From Acidobacteriaceae bacterium (GTDB lineage: Bacteria; Acidobacteriota; Terriglobia; Terriglobales; Acidobacteriaceae): 9,044 bases of DNA. Position 1 is the stretch's first letter. Each line of letters begins with the position of its first letter. Position numbers and translations under genes: made by a program. The stretch covers positions 1-9,044 of the forward strand of contig JASHUH010000270.1 in assembly GCA_030040115.1 (NCBI GenBank), in the 5' to 3' direction. The notes beneath the pieces are model-generated. The model was not told where the DNA came from, searched no databases, and saw only the letters and a list, made by a program, of their open reading frames with translations. Shown here piece after piece: positions 1 to 5,881 of this stretch.

Positions 1-347
1 TCGTTTCCGAGAGCTGCCCCACCAAAATATTCCTTGCAAACCCCGAGATGGACCGCGACGTGTACCGCGAGGCATTCCATCTGAACGATACCGAGCTGGA
101 TCTGATTGCGGGCCTTGTGCCCCCCGGACAAATGCTCATTCGCAGGGCGCAGTCCAGCAAGAAGGTTCATCTGAACGTCGATTCGGTCACGCACTGGATG
201 GTGACCAACAACGCCCGCGACAACCTCAAGAAACGCGATTACTTCGAGCGTTTCGGCGTCGCCGTGGGCCTGCACCGTCTCGCCCAGGACTTTCCCTTCC
301 GGGCGCGTTCCGCGGCCGGTATTTCCCCCAAAGGAGCAGCAGCATGA
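1..347 (+). CDS. trbE: TrbE/VirB4 family conjugal transfer ATPase, C-terminal fragment
   Basis: The reading frame is already open at base 3 and continues to the TGA at 345-347, so this is the last 114 residues of a gene that begins left of the window. The fragment starts with SESCPTKIFLANPEM, which matches the conserved C-terminal SCPTKIFLPNP-type motif of VirB4/TrbE ATPases. A stretch containing THWMVTNNARDNLKKRDYF follows and fits the same family. Members are large inner-membrane-associated ATPases that energise type IV secretion assembly and substrate transfer. The Walker motifs lie upstream and cannot be inspected. The stop codon overlaps the next ATG by four bases (ATGA), which indicates translational coupling with trbG. 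The ATG at 48 is internal and is not the true start. Confidence 0.85.
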   Translation, partial: VSESCPTKIFLANPEMDRDVYREAFHLNDTELDLIAGLVPPGQMLIRRAQSSKKVHLNVDSVTHWMVTNNARDNLKKRDYFERFGVAVGLHRLAQDFPFRARSAAGISPKGAAA

Positions 348-1108
348 ATCGTATCCTCATCTTTATCGCCGGGCTTGCGCTCGCGCTTGCCCCACTCACC
401 GCCTCGGCGCAGGACGCCTCGGCTCGGACTGTGCAGTACCACTCAACGGACATCGTGCCGATCCATGCCAAGCTCAAGTACACGACGCTGATTGAGCTGC
501 CGGCCACCGAGAAGATTATGGAAGCCGCCACGGGTGACAAAGACTTCTGGGTCGTGGATGTCGTGGGCAACTTCTGCTTTGTGCATCCGGCGAAAGCCGG
601 CATCAGCTCGAACCTGAACCTCATCACCGACAAGGGCAACATCTATAGCTTCACCTTGCAGGATGTCTCCGGCACTACGGATGCCCCCGACCTCAAGGTA
701 ATCATCCAGCCCGCCGACCGTTCTTCGATCGTTGCATCGCAGGGACCGCCCGAATTTGTGCCTGCCGCCCAGCTTGAACAGTCGCAGCAGGCTCTCGCGG
801 CGGTGCAGGCGCACGTCACGCAGGCCGTGGACGAATACAAGAGCGCCTATCCGCTTTCCCTCAAATTCGACTACAGCTTCCATGCCGGCGAAGCGCCCTT
901 CGAAATCACGGCGATCTATCACGACGACAAGTTCACCTACATCAAGACCACGGCTTCTGAAAAGTTCAGCGTGTACGAAATGCGCGACGGCAAGCCCAAT
1001 CTTGTGACGTATGAGCTGAACAACGGGACCTACATCATCCCGAAGGTGATGGATTCGGGCTACGTCGAGCTGGGCAAGAAACGGCTGGAGTTCACGCGGA
1101 AGGGGTAA
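344..1108 (+). CDS. trbG: TrbG/VirB9 family outer-membrane core protein of type IV secretion
   Basis: This 254-residue protein belongs to the TrbG/VirB9/CagX family, which forms the outer-membrane ring of the mating channel together with TrbI/VirB10. Residues 1-22 form a clear Sec signal peptide (hydrophobic core ILIFIAGLALALAPL, predicted cleavage after ASA-22). The N-terminal beta domain contains KLKYTTLIELP and FWVVDVVGNFCFVHPAK, typical of the family. The C-terminal domain (about residues 180-254) ends with TYIIPKVMDSGYVELGKKRL, resembling the conserved VirB9 C-terminal beta-sandwich. The start overlaps the trbE stop (ATGA) and AAGGAG lies at 331-336 with suitable spacing. It is slightly short for TrbG but looks intact. 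The next gene, trbI, follows after four bases. Confidence 0.88.
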   Translation: MNRILIFIAGLALALAPLTASAQDASARTVQYHSTDIVPIHAKLKYTTLIELPATEKIMEAATGDKDFWVVDVVGNFCFVHPAKAGISSNLNLITDKGNIYSFTLQDVSGTTDAPDLKVIIQPADRSSIVASQGPPEFVPAAQLEQSQQALAAVQAHVTQAVDEYKSAYPLSLKFDYSFHAGEAPFEITAIYHDDKFTYIKTTASEKFSVYEMRDGKPNLVTYELNNGTYIIPKVMDSGYVELGKKRLEFTRKG

Positions 1109-1112
1109 AGCC

Positions 1113-2360
1113 ATGGCAGAGCCGGAGCTGACAAATCGAACAGCGGATCCCAAGGGCGTCCTCCAAAAGAACCTGAAGCCGATGCTCTACCTGGGCGCGG
1201 CGGTGCTGGTGATTGTGGCCGCGATTTTCAGCGGCAGTGGCAAGAAGCCCGCTGCTCAAAAGGGCGCCACGCCGAATCAGCCGCCACAGCCGATGATTCA
1301 GGATGCGACGGACAACAACGTGCAGGACCTCAAGAATCAGGTCGCCGCTGCGCAACAGAAAGCCGCCCAACAGGGCGCAGATCCCACGCTTGCCAACGAG
1401 ACGCCTGCACAGCAGGCCGCGGCGGCCACTTACGGCCCCACCGGCCAGGCCGTGGCGTGTGTCCCCGGCCAGCCTTGTCCGCAGCAGGGCGCGTACATGC
1501 AGCAACAGCTCTCACCGGCAGCTCAAGAGGAACAGCAGCTCGCTGCGAAAGACCGTGAGCTTGCCTATAACTCTCGCTTCGCCTCGAATCTCGTGTATTC
1601 CCGGACGTCGGACCCTGCGACTGCACCGCAAGCGCCCGGCGCCGCACCAAGTCAAGCCAGCAATCTTGTGCCGCCGCGTGCGGCGGGCGACCCGCCAGCT
1701 CCTACGGCTGCTCAGACCACAGCCGAGCGCAAGCCGGAGGTCAACATCGACTCCGCCAGCGGCCAGCCCTACGTGCTCTATGAGGGAACGACCCTCGACA
1801 CGGTTCTGATGAACCGTCTCGACGGCGACGCCGCCGGGCCGGTGAAGGTGCTGGTGTCAAATCCTGTCTACTCCCACGACCGTCAGCATGTGTTGATTCC
1901 CGATGGAACGATCGTGCTTGGTGAAGCCAAGAAGATCGGGGCATCTGGTTTTGGACAACAACGCCGCATGGCGGTGGTTTTTCACCGGCTCATCATGCCC
2001 GATGGCTACTCCGTGGACCTCGACCAGTTCCACGGCCTCGACCAGATTGGCGAAGAAGGCTTGAAGGATAAAGTCAACAATCATTACTTACAGATCTTTG
2101 GCACATCCGTTGCACTTGGCGTGATCGCCGGCGCTGGAGAGATCGAGGAAGGCGGCGGCACCATCACGACCAGCGGCAGCCAGGCCTTCGCCACCGGGGC
2201 GTCCTCCAGCGTCTCGCAGTCGGCCACCACCATCCTTGACCGCTTTATGCAGATTCCGCCGACCATCACCATCCGGGAAGGCCACCGCGTGAAGGTCTAT
2301 TTCACGCAGGATATGTTGCTGCCCGCCTACGAAAACCACACCATTCCACAGACCTATTAA
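1113..2360 (+). CDS. trbI: TrbI/VirB10 family type IV secretion scaffold protein
   Basis: This 415-residue protein is a TrbI/VirB10 homologue, which spans the periplasm and links the inner-membrane energy complex to the outer-membrane ring. The layout fits: a short cytoplasmic N-terminus, one membrane segment at about residues 24-41 (MLYLGAAVLVIVAAIFSG), a long Pro/Ala/Gln-rich periplasmic linker to about residue 205, then the TrbI beta-barrel domain. That domain includes EGTTLDTVLMNRLDGD, LIPDGTIVLGEAK and the closing TIREGHRVKVYFTQDMLLP. The Gly/Ser/Ala-rich hydrophobic stretch at about residues 331-375 sits where VirB10 has its outer-membrane antenna. A purine-rich site (GGAAGGGG, 1098-1105) overlapping the end of trbG precedes the ATG. 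Confidence 0.9.
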   Translation: MAEPELTNRTADPKGVLQKNLKPMLYLGAAVLVIVAAIFSGSGKKPAAQKGATPNQPPQPMIQDATDNNVQDLKNQVAAAQQKAAQQGADPTLANETPAQQAAAATYGPTGQAVACVPGQPCPQQGAYMQQQLSPAAQEEQQLAAKDRELAYNSRFASNLVYSRTSDPATAPQAPGAAPSQASNLVPPRAAGDPPAPTAAQTTAERKPEVNIDSASGQPYVLYEGTTLDTVLMNRLDGDAAGPVKVLVSNPVYSHDRQHVLIPDGTIVLGEAKKIGASGFGQQRRMAVVFHRLIMPDGYSVDLDQFHGLDQIGEEGLKDKVNNHYLQIFGTSVALGVIAGAGEIEEGGGTITTSGSQAFATGASSSVSQSATTILDRFMQIPPTITIREGHRVKVYFTQDMLLPAYENHTIPQTY

Positions 2361-2369
2361 GGAGCCGAT

Positions 2370-2564
2370 ATGCGCCGACTCGCTGTTCTATGTCTCTTAG
2401 CTCTGCTCACGCTCTCCGCTTGCAAGAAGCAGGCCGCTTGCGATCCCGCCGATTCCCAAAAGGTCTGCGAAGCCTTCCAGCAGTGCCTACGCTCCGATAC
2501 GTCTGCTGAGGTCTGCCGGATGGGAGAAAAAGACGCGAACTCGATCGAAAAAGGCAAACATTGA
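2370..2564 (+). CDS. small Cys-rich lipoprotein, possible TrbK-like entry-exclusion protein
   Basis: This 64-residue protein has a lipoprotein signal: MRR, a hydrophobic run (LAVLCLLALLTL) and lipobox LSAC with Cys18 as the predicted acylated residue. The mature peptide is about 47 residues and has four more cysteines (24, 33, 39, 49), so it could hold one or two disulfides in the periplasm. AAGGAG at 2359-2364 gives good spacing to the ATG, and trbI ends nine bases upstream. In IncP plasmids a small lipoprotein, TrbK, encoded within the trb operon between trbJ and trbL, mediates entry exclusion. Here the small lipoprotein lies just before trbJ. Assigning it as an exclusion protein is inference from size, lipobox and position; no residue-level match to TrbK is claimed. 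A VirB7-like role stabilising TrbG is an alternative. Confidence 0.72.
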   Translation: MRRLAVLCLLALLTLSACKKQAACDPADSQKVCEAFQQCLRSDTSAEVCRMGEKDANSIEKGKH

Positions 2565-2585
2565 TCCCAACCACGGAGGTTCCCC

Positions 2586-3389
2586 ATGAAACGCATTACG
2601 CTCATCCTTGCATTCGCTCCCCTGATGGCCTCAGCCGGAGCGCGCGCGCAGTTCGGTTCCGGCATCGTGTACGACCCAACACAGTCGGCCCACGCCATTC
2701 AGCAGATCGAGCAGGGCCAAAACATCTTCACCAACTCGGTCAAGCTCGCCGACAACGCCATTGCCACATATAACCTCGCACATCAAATGGCGATGGCCCC
2801 GCAGTCGCTTTACCAACCCTTCCTGTCGCCTTCGACCTACTGGATGATGCTGAACCAGACCGCCAACACTTACGGCAACTCCCGCCAATGGACGAACTCG
2901 GTGAATACCGGCACGGGCGCGAGCTACAGCTACCAGCAAGCGTCGATACCACGCACCGGGCAGATCAGTGGCTATGGCAACTTGAGCACTTCAGCGCAAC
3001 AGCAGATTGCGGCGCAGGGCGCCACCGCCGACTTAAACGATTCCGTGACCACCAGCAACATGCAGACGCTCGGCACGATCCGTGCCAATTCCCAGCAGCG
3101 TCAGGCAGACATCAACAATCTCATCAGCGCCTCTCAGTCCATCGACCCGGCCCAGCACACCGAACTGGCAACACTCCAGCGCATCAACCAGGCTTTGATT
3201 CTCTTGATTCAACAACAGCAGGAGGCCAACCAGATCGGTCAGGCATACACGCTGCAGCAGATCGTCGCGCAGAAGCAGCAGCAGGATACCTTGAAAGCCG
3301 GATTTCAGGACACGTCGAACTTCACCGGCACCTATCAGACGCACGTTGCGCCGGCCTATAACGGCGGCGCGCAGGCTTTGACGTATTGA
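2586..3389 (+). CDS. trbJ: TrbJ/VirB5 family periplasmic mating-pair formation protein
   Basis: This 267-residue secreted protein is of the TrbJ/VirB5 type, a periplasmic or minor pilus component needed for mating-pair formation. A Sec signal occupies residues 1-21 (cleavage predicted after ARA). The mature start, QFGSGIVYDPTQSAHAI, matches the family pattern of a DPT motif followed by a long helical, Gln/Asn-rich region. The remainder is strongly helical and rich in Gln (for example the LILLIQQQQEANQIGQ region), as expected for VirB5-like bundles. GGAGGT at 2575-2580 lies five bases before the ATG. The gene sits between the small lipoprotein and trbL, consistent with trbJ-trbL linkage in P-type systems. 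Confidence 0.85.
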   Translation: MKRITLILAFAPLMASAGARAQFGSGIVYDPTQSAHAIQQIEQGQNIFTNSVKLADNAIATYNLAHQMAMAPQSLYQPFLSPSTYWMMLNQTANTYGNSRQWTNSVNTGTGASYSYQQASIPRTGQISGYGNLSTSAQQQIAAQGATADLNDSVTTSNMQTLGTIRANSQQRQADINNLISASQSIDPAQHTELATLQRINQALILLIQQQQEANQIGQAYTLQQIVAQKQQQDTLKAGFQDTSNFTGTYQTHVAPAYNGGAQALTY

Positions 3390-3397
3390 GGTGACGT

Positions 3398-4255
3398 ATG
3401 GGTGTACTTAACTGGATTACCCAAGGATGCGACAGTCTGACCAGCACGGCATCCCCCACGATTGATGCGATGGGCGTGCACATCTGCGTCGCACTCGCCA
3501 CCATCATGGTCGTCTGGTTTGGGGTACAGGAGGCTTTGGCCTCGTCCCATGGCGGCACCGGGTTCCATGTAGGCAAGTTCCTGAGCTTCTTTATGCTCAT
3601 CACCTTTGCCTATACGCTGGTACGGTTCTACGACAGTAGCATCCCCGGCGTGGGGCAGTCCTTCCGCGGTTTCATCAACGGCGGCGCGCAAAATCTTGTC
3701 TCTGTGATTGGCAGCGACAGCGTGACCAGCATCCAAAACACGCTCAGCCAGGCGCAGTCGAACGAGGGTCCCGGCACCATGAAGGCGCTGATGAACCCCT
3801 ACTACGCCATCGTCTATTTTGTGATTCAGGCGTTGGTCGCCACGTTCTCCGCCGTGGTCAGCGCCATTGTCGCCTATGGCGCCGTTGCCAGCGCCGTCAT
3901 CGGCCTATTAGGGCCGATCTTCATTCCGTTTCTCGTATTCGAGAAATTGGAGTTCCTTTTCTGGGGATGGCTCAAAGCCTTTATCGGATTCTGCTTCTAT
4001 AAAGTAGTCGCCGCGGCCGTGCTTAGCATCCTGGCACACCTGTTGGCGCAGTACTACACGGAGTTCGTGAATTTCTCCGATCCGGGAACGATGGTGCAGG
4101 AGTTGCCGCTGCTCATTCTGCTAGTCCTAGTGAATATCTACATCCTTTTCAAAATCCCGGCTATGACCATGAGCATCTTCTCCGGCTCTGCCGGCGGGCA
4201 TGGCGGCGGCATGAGCGGCATGATAGCGGCCACTGTATTGAGGGCAATCGCATGA
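3398..4255 (+). CDS. trbL: TrbL/VirB6 family polytopic inner-membrane channel protein
   Basis: This 285-residue hydrophobic protein is a TrbL/VirB6 family member, the polytopic inner-membrane component through which substrate is thought to pass. About six membrane segments are visible, near residues 25-45, 60-76, 133-155, 158-180, 187-212 and 230-252. The 80-130 stretch is a hydrophilic loop that would be periplasmic. The C-terminus is short and Gly/Met-rich (GGHGGGMSGM). It is much shorter than IncP TrbL, lacking the long C-terminal hydrophilic tail, and so is closer to VirB6 in size. GAGGTGA just upstream serves as ribosome binding site. Its TGA overlaps the trbF ATG by four bases (4252-4255). 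Confidence 0.82.
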   Translation: MGVLNWITQGCDSLTSTASPTIDAMGVHICVALATIMVVWFGVQEALASSHGGTGFHVGKFLSFFMLITFAYTLVRFYDSSIPGVGQSFRGFINGGAQNLVSVIGSDSVTSIQNTLSQAQSNEGPGTMKALMNPYYAIVYFVIQALVATFSAVVSAIVAYGAVASAVIGLLGPIFIPFLVFEKLEFLFWGWLKAFIGFCFYKVVAAAVLSILAHLLAQYYTEFVNFSDPGTMVQELPLLILLVLVNIYILFKIPAMTMSIFSGSAGGHGGGMSGMIAATVLRAIA

Positions 4256-4941
4256 CGACAGCAACCACAACAAAACCATCTCCAGAGATCACCCGCGCGG
4301 CGGAACGGTATCTCGAACAATACGGCGACCCGCTCGTGATGAACACCTATTTGAAAGTCACGATTCTGGTACTAGCCGCGGTCTGTATTGGACTGATCGC
4401 GCTCGTCTGGCAGAGCCACCGCGCCCTTGCGAGCGCGCGCCCACTCATCATCCGCATCAACGACGTGGGCCGCGCCGACGCCATCGACTATCGCAACTTT
4501 CAGTACCGGCCCCAGGAAGCCGAAAACAAATACTATCTGACCCGCTGGGCGGAGGTTTATTTCAGCCGTAATCGTTTCACGATCGAGCGCGACCAGACAA
4601 ATGCCTTGTACTTCCTGAACGGCGACGTTCAGCGTGCAGTAATCGACCAGGAGCGCAAGGAAAACGTCATTCTCAACTACACCAAAGACGCCTCGCTTCC
4701 GTTTGTCGATGTGGAGGTGAAGAACGTCATCCTCGACGACCTGCGCCAGTCGCCATATTCAGCGCGGATCGAGTTCGAGAAAGTATTTACAAATCCTGCC
4801 GATCACACGGAACTCAAGCGGGAGCAATGGGCCGCCAGCGTCACCTACGTCTTCCGGGACGATGTGAAGAACAACGAGCTGGCCGTCAATCCTCTCGGAT
4901 TGACCATCATCCGCTTCCGGGCCGACCAGGCGTTCGAGTGA
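4252..4941 (+). CDS. trbF: TrbF/VirB8 family inner-membrane assembly protein
   Basis: This 229-residue bitopic protein is of the TrbF/VirB8 family, the assembly factor that nucleates the inner-membrane type IV secretion complex. A short cytoplasmic N-terminus (residues 1-34, with YLEQYGDPLVMNTYLK) is followed by one membrane segment at about 35-53 (VTILVLAAVCIGLIALVW). A periplasmic NTF2-like domain then includes NKYYLTRWAEVYFSRNRFT and ends with the conserved NPLGLTI motif about 15 residues from the C-terminus, matching the VirB8 NPxG signature. The start overlaps the trbL stop (ATGA). It is the last trb gene before a 474-base gap. Confidence 0.88.
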   Translation: MTTATTTKPSPEITRAAERYLEQYGDPLVMNTYLKVTILVLAAVCIGLIALVWQSHRALASARPLIIRINDVGRADAIDYRNFQYRPQEAENKYYLTRWAEVYFSRNRFTIERDQTNALYFLNGDVQRAVIDQERKENVILNYTKDASLPFVDVEVKNVILDDLRQSPYSARIEFEKVFTNPADHTELKREQWAASVTYVFRDDVKNNELAVNPLGLTIIRFRADQAFE

Positions 4942-5090
4942 TGTATGAGGCGTACCTTCACAATCCGGCATCGGGGGTTTTGTCGTCACCGGACTGTCGG
5001 CGCTGCAATGCACAGTATGCGCTTCATTTCGGCAACACTCGCTGTGGCCCCATCGCGGTGTGGCGCGCTCGATTTGCCGGCCTGTCCTGA
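4941..5090 (+). CDS. possible 49-codon Cys-containing ORF coupled to trbF (unrecognised)
   Basis: An ATG at 4941-4943 shares a base with the trbF stop (TGATG), the usual arrangement for translational reinitiation. The 49-codon frame runs to a TGA at 5088-5090. The predicted peptide carries a CRRC pair and one further cysteine (PDCRRCNAQY ... NTRCGP), which could suggest a small metal-binding knuckle, but three cysteines do not make a standard site. No separate ribosome binding site is present. I do not recognise the product. The stop codon is the first three bases of an 8-bp-stem hairpin. The ORF could be fortuitous; a competing frame starting at 4945 (150 codons) has an Arg/Ala/Pro-rich composition like non-coding GC-rich DNA and was not accepted. 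Confidence 0.28.
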   Translation: MYEAYLHNPASGVLSSPDCRRCNAQYALHFGNTRCGPIAVWRARFAGLS

Positions 5091-5110
5091 TTGCGTTCCG
5101 CTCGCAATCA
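5088..5110 (+). repeat. 8-bp perfect stem hairpin with 7-base loop
   Basis: TGATTGCG (5088-5095) and CGCAATCA (5103-5110) are exact reverse complements around the loop TTCCGCT. The first three bases are the stop codon of the 49-codon ORF. No T-run follows, so it is not a standard intrinsic terminator. It could act as an mRNA stability or processing hairpin, or as a binding site for a dimeric protein. Confidence 0.6.
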
Positions 5111-5246
5111 CACTCGGCTTTGGGCGGGTGTACGGGATCAAGCGGCATCCTCTTTCCATCCATCGAGGGGCGTATTCCGGGGGCGTGAACCTCTGCTTTA
5201 TCTCCCGCTCTTCTCAGGCACCGCTTTGGGCTATTCCGGCGCCCTG

Positions 5247-5261
5247 GCGGCTCTGCGCCGC
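5247..5261 (+). repeat. short GC-rich hairpin GCGGC-TCTGC-GCCGC
   Basis: A 5-bp GC-only stem (5247-5251 with 5257-5261) encloses a 5-base loop. Neighbouring direct repeats of GCTCTGC and GCTTTGG make the 5220-5280 stretch repetitive. In GC-rich DNA such short stems arise by chance, so function is uncertain. Confidence 0.4.
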
Positions 5262-5302
5262 TCTGCTTTGGCTGCGCCACCCTGCGGGTCTTGGTTCCTC
5301 CC

Positions 5303-5318
5303 TGAAGGGCGCCCTTCA
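5303..5318. repeat. perfect 16-base palindrome TGAAGGGCGCCCTTCA
   Basis: The two 8-base halves, TGAAGGGC and GCCCTTCA, are exact reverse complements with no spacer. This is the geometry of an operator for a two-fold symmetric regulator. It lies 97 bases upstream of the ssb start codon. As a hairpin it would need to open its centre, so a DNA-binding site is more plausible than an RNA stem. The ribbon-helix-helix protein encoded at 6867-7187 is a possible ligand, but that link is inference. Confidence 0.5.
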
Positions 5319-5415
5319 AGAAAGCGCGTCTTGGCCTTGGGAGCCGGGCCCTGCGCGTGGCTTCGCCGGGTGTGCCCTGAGCAGATCAGGAGATTGAAAC
5401 ACAGAGGAGATCATC

Positions 5416-5814
5416 ATGTATCGGAACAACGCTTCACTCATCGGATTCGCAGGCAAGGACGCCGAAGCCCGCACCACCACAACCCAGCAGAAGCCATATA
5501 CCGTTTTGTCACTCGCAACGCAGTCCTCATACAAGGACAAGTCAACCGGCGATTACGTCAACCGCACCGAATGGCACCGCGTCATCGTTTGGGGCAAGCT
5601 GGGCGAGTTCGCCAGGAAGATCCAGAAGGGCGCGCATCTGGCCGTGGAAGGCGCGATCGTCAGCCGCGAGTATCCCGACAAGAAACACCCCGATGTGAAG
5701 CACCGGATCGTTGAGATTCGCGCCACATCCATCCTGAAGCTCGACCGCGCTGAAAAGACCGAACCGGAAGAGCAGGCGGACGATGAGTTCAACCCGGAGG
5801 AAGAGGCCGACTAG
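5416..5814 (+). CDS. ssb: single-stranded DNA-binding protein, element-encoded
   Basis: This 132-residue protein has the SSB OB-fold (residues 1-110). It starts MYRNNASLIGFAGKDAEAR, continues with YTVLSLATQSSYKD, and contains TEWHRVIVWGKLGEFA and KGAHLAVEGAIVSREY, the standard bacterial SSB strand and helix motifs. It binds single-stranded DNA, probably protecting the transferred strand in the recipient and helping element replication. The C-terminal tail is short and acidic (EPEEQADDEFNPEEEAD). It does not end in the DIPF-like hydrophobic tip that chromosomal SSBs use to recruit partner proteins. GAGGAGA at 5404-5410 gives good spacing to the ATG. The gene sits between trbF and trbB, after a structured gap. 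Confidence 0.92.
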   Translation: MYRNNASLIGFAGKDAEARTTTTQQKPYTVLSLATQSSYKDKSTGDYVNRTEWHRVIVWGKLGEFARKIQKGAHLAVEGAIVSREYPDKKHPDVKHRIVEIRATSILKLDRAEKTEPEEQADDEFNPEEEAD

Positions 5815-5835
5815 GCTCTATTTTCTTCGCTCCCA

Positions 5836-5859
5836 GAAGCCCGGCAGACGCCGGGCTTC
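5836..5859 (+). terminator. terminator-like hairpin between ssb and trbB
   Basis: GAAGCCCGGC (5836-5845) and GCCGGGCTTC (5850-5859) form a perfect 10-bp GC-rich stem with an AGAC loop, 22 bases after the ssb stop. The bases that follow (CATTGCTTTGAG) contain only a short T run, so termination would be weak or partial. It may reduce transcription into trbB, or stabilise the 3' end of the ssb message. Confidence 0.55.
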
Positions 5860-5881
5860 CATTGCTTTGAGAACACCCGCT

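Larger units (their letters stand above)
4942..5415. other. 474-base gap between trbF and ssb, rich in inverted repeats
   Basis: No large gene with convincing family features is visible here on either strand. The stretch holds a possible 49-codon ORF, a hairpin at 5088-5110, a GCGGC/GCCGC hairpin at 5247-5261, repeated GCTTTGG (5223-5229 and 5265-5271) and GCTCTGC elements, and a perfect 16-base palindrome at 5303-5318. No convincing sigma-70 promoter was found. It is the natural place for the regulatory region of ssb and trbB, or for a structured RNA or single-strand DNA site, but the sequence alone does not decide between these. Confidence 0.6.

Noticed and set aside
443..1153. 236-codon open frame on the minus strand opposite trbG
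   Set aside because: It mirrors a well supported TrbG gene, has no recognisable domain, and arises from GC-rich codon bias.
4759..5319. 186-codon minus-strand frame across the trbF end and the gap
   Set aside because: It overlaps conserved trbF sequence, its composition is Arg/Pro/Gly-rich, and no family features were seen.
4945..5397. 150-codon plus-strand frame filling the gap between trbF and ssb
   Set aside because: No ribosome binding site, repetitive Ala/Leu/Trp/Cys/Arg-rich product that follows the GC repeats, and no recognisable motif. Kept only as a gap description.
5091..5714. 207-codon plus-strand frame overlapping ssb
   Set aside because: Its second half is an out-of-frame reading of the clear SSB gene and the first half is repeat sequence.
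5783..5881. Upstream in-frame start for trbB
   Set aside because: It would overlap ssb and translate the hairpin region into a basic, non-conserved leader. The start at 5882 gives the family N-terminus.
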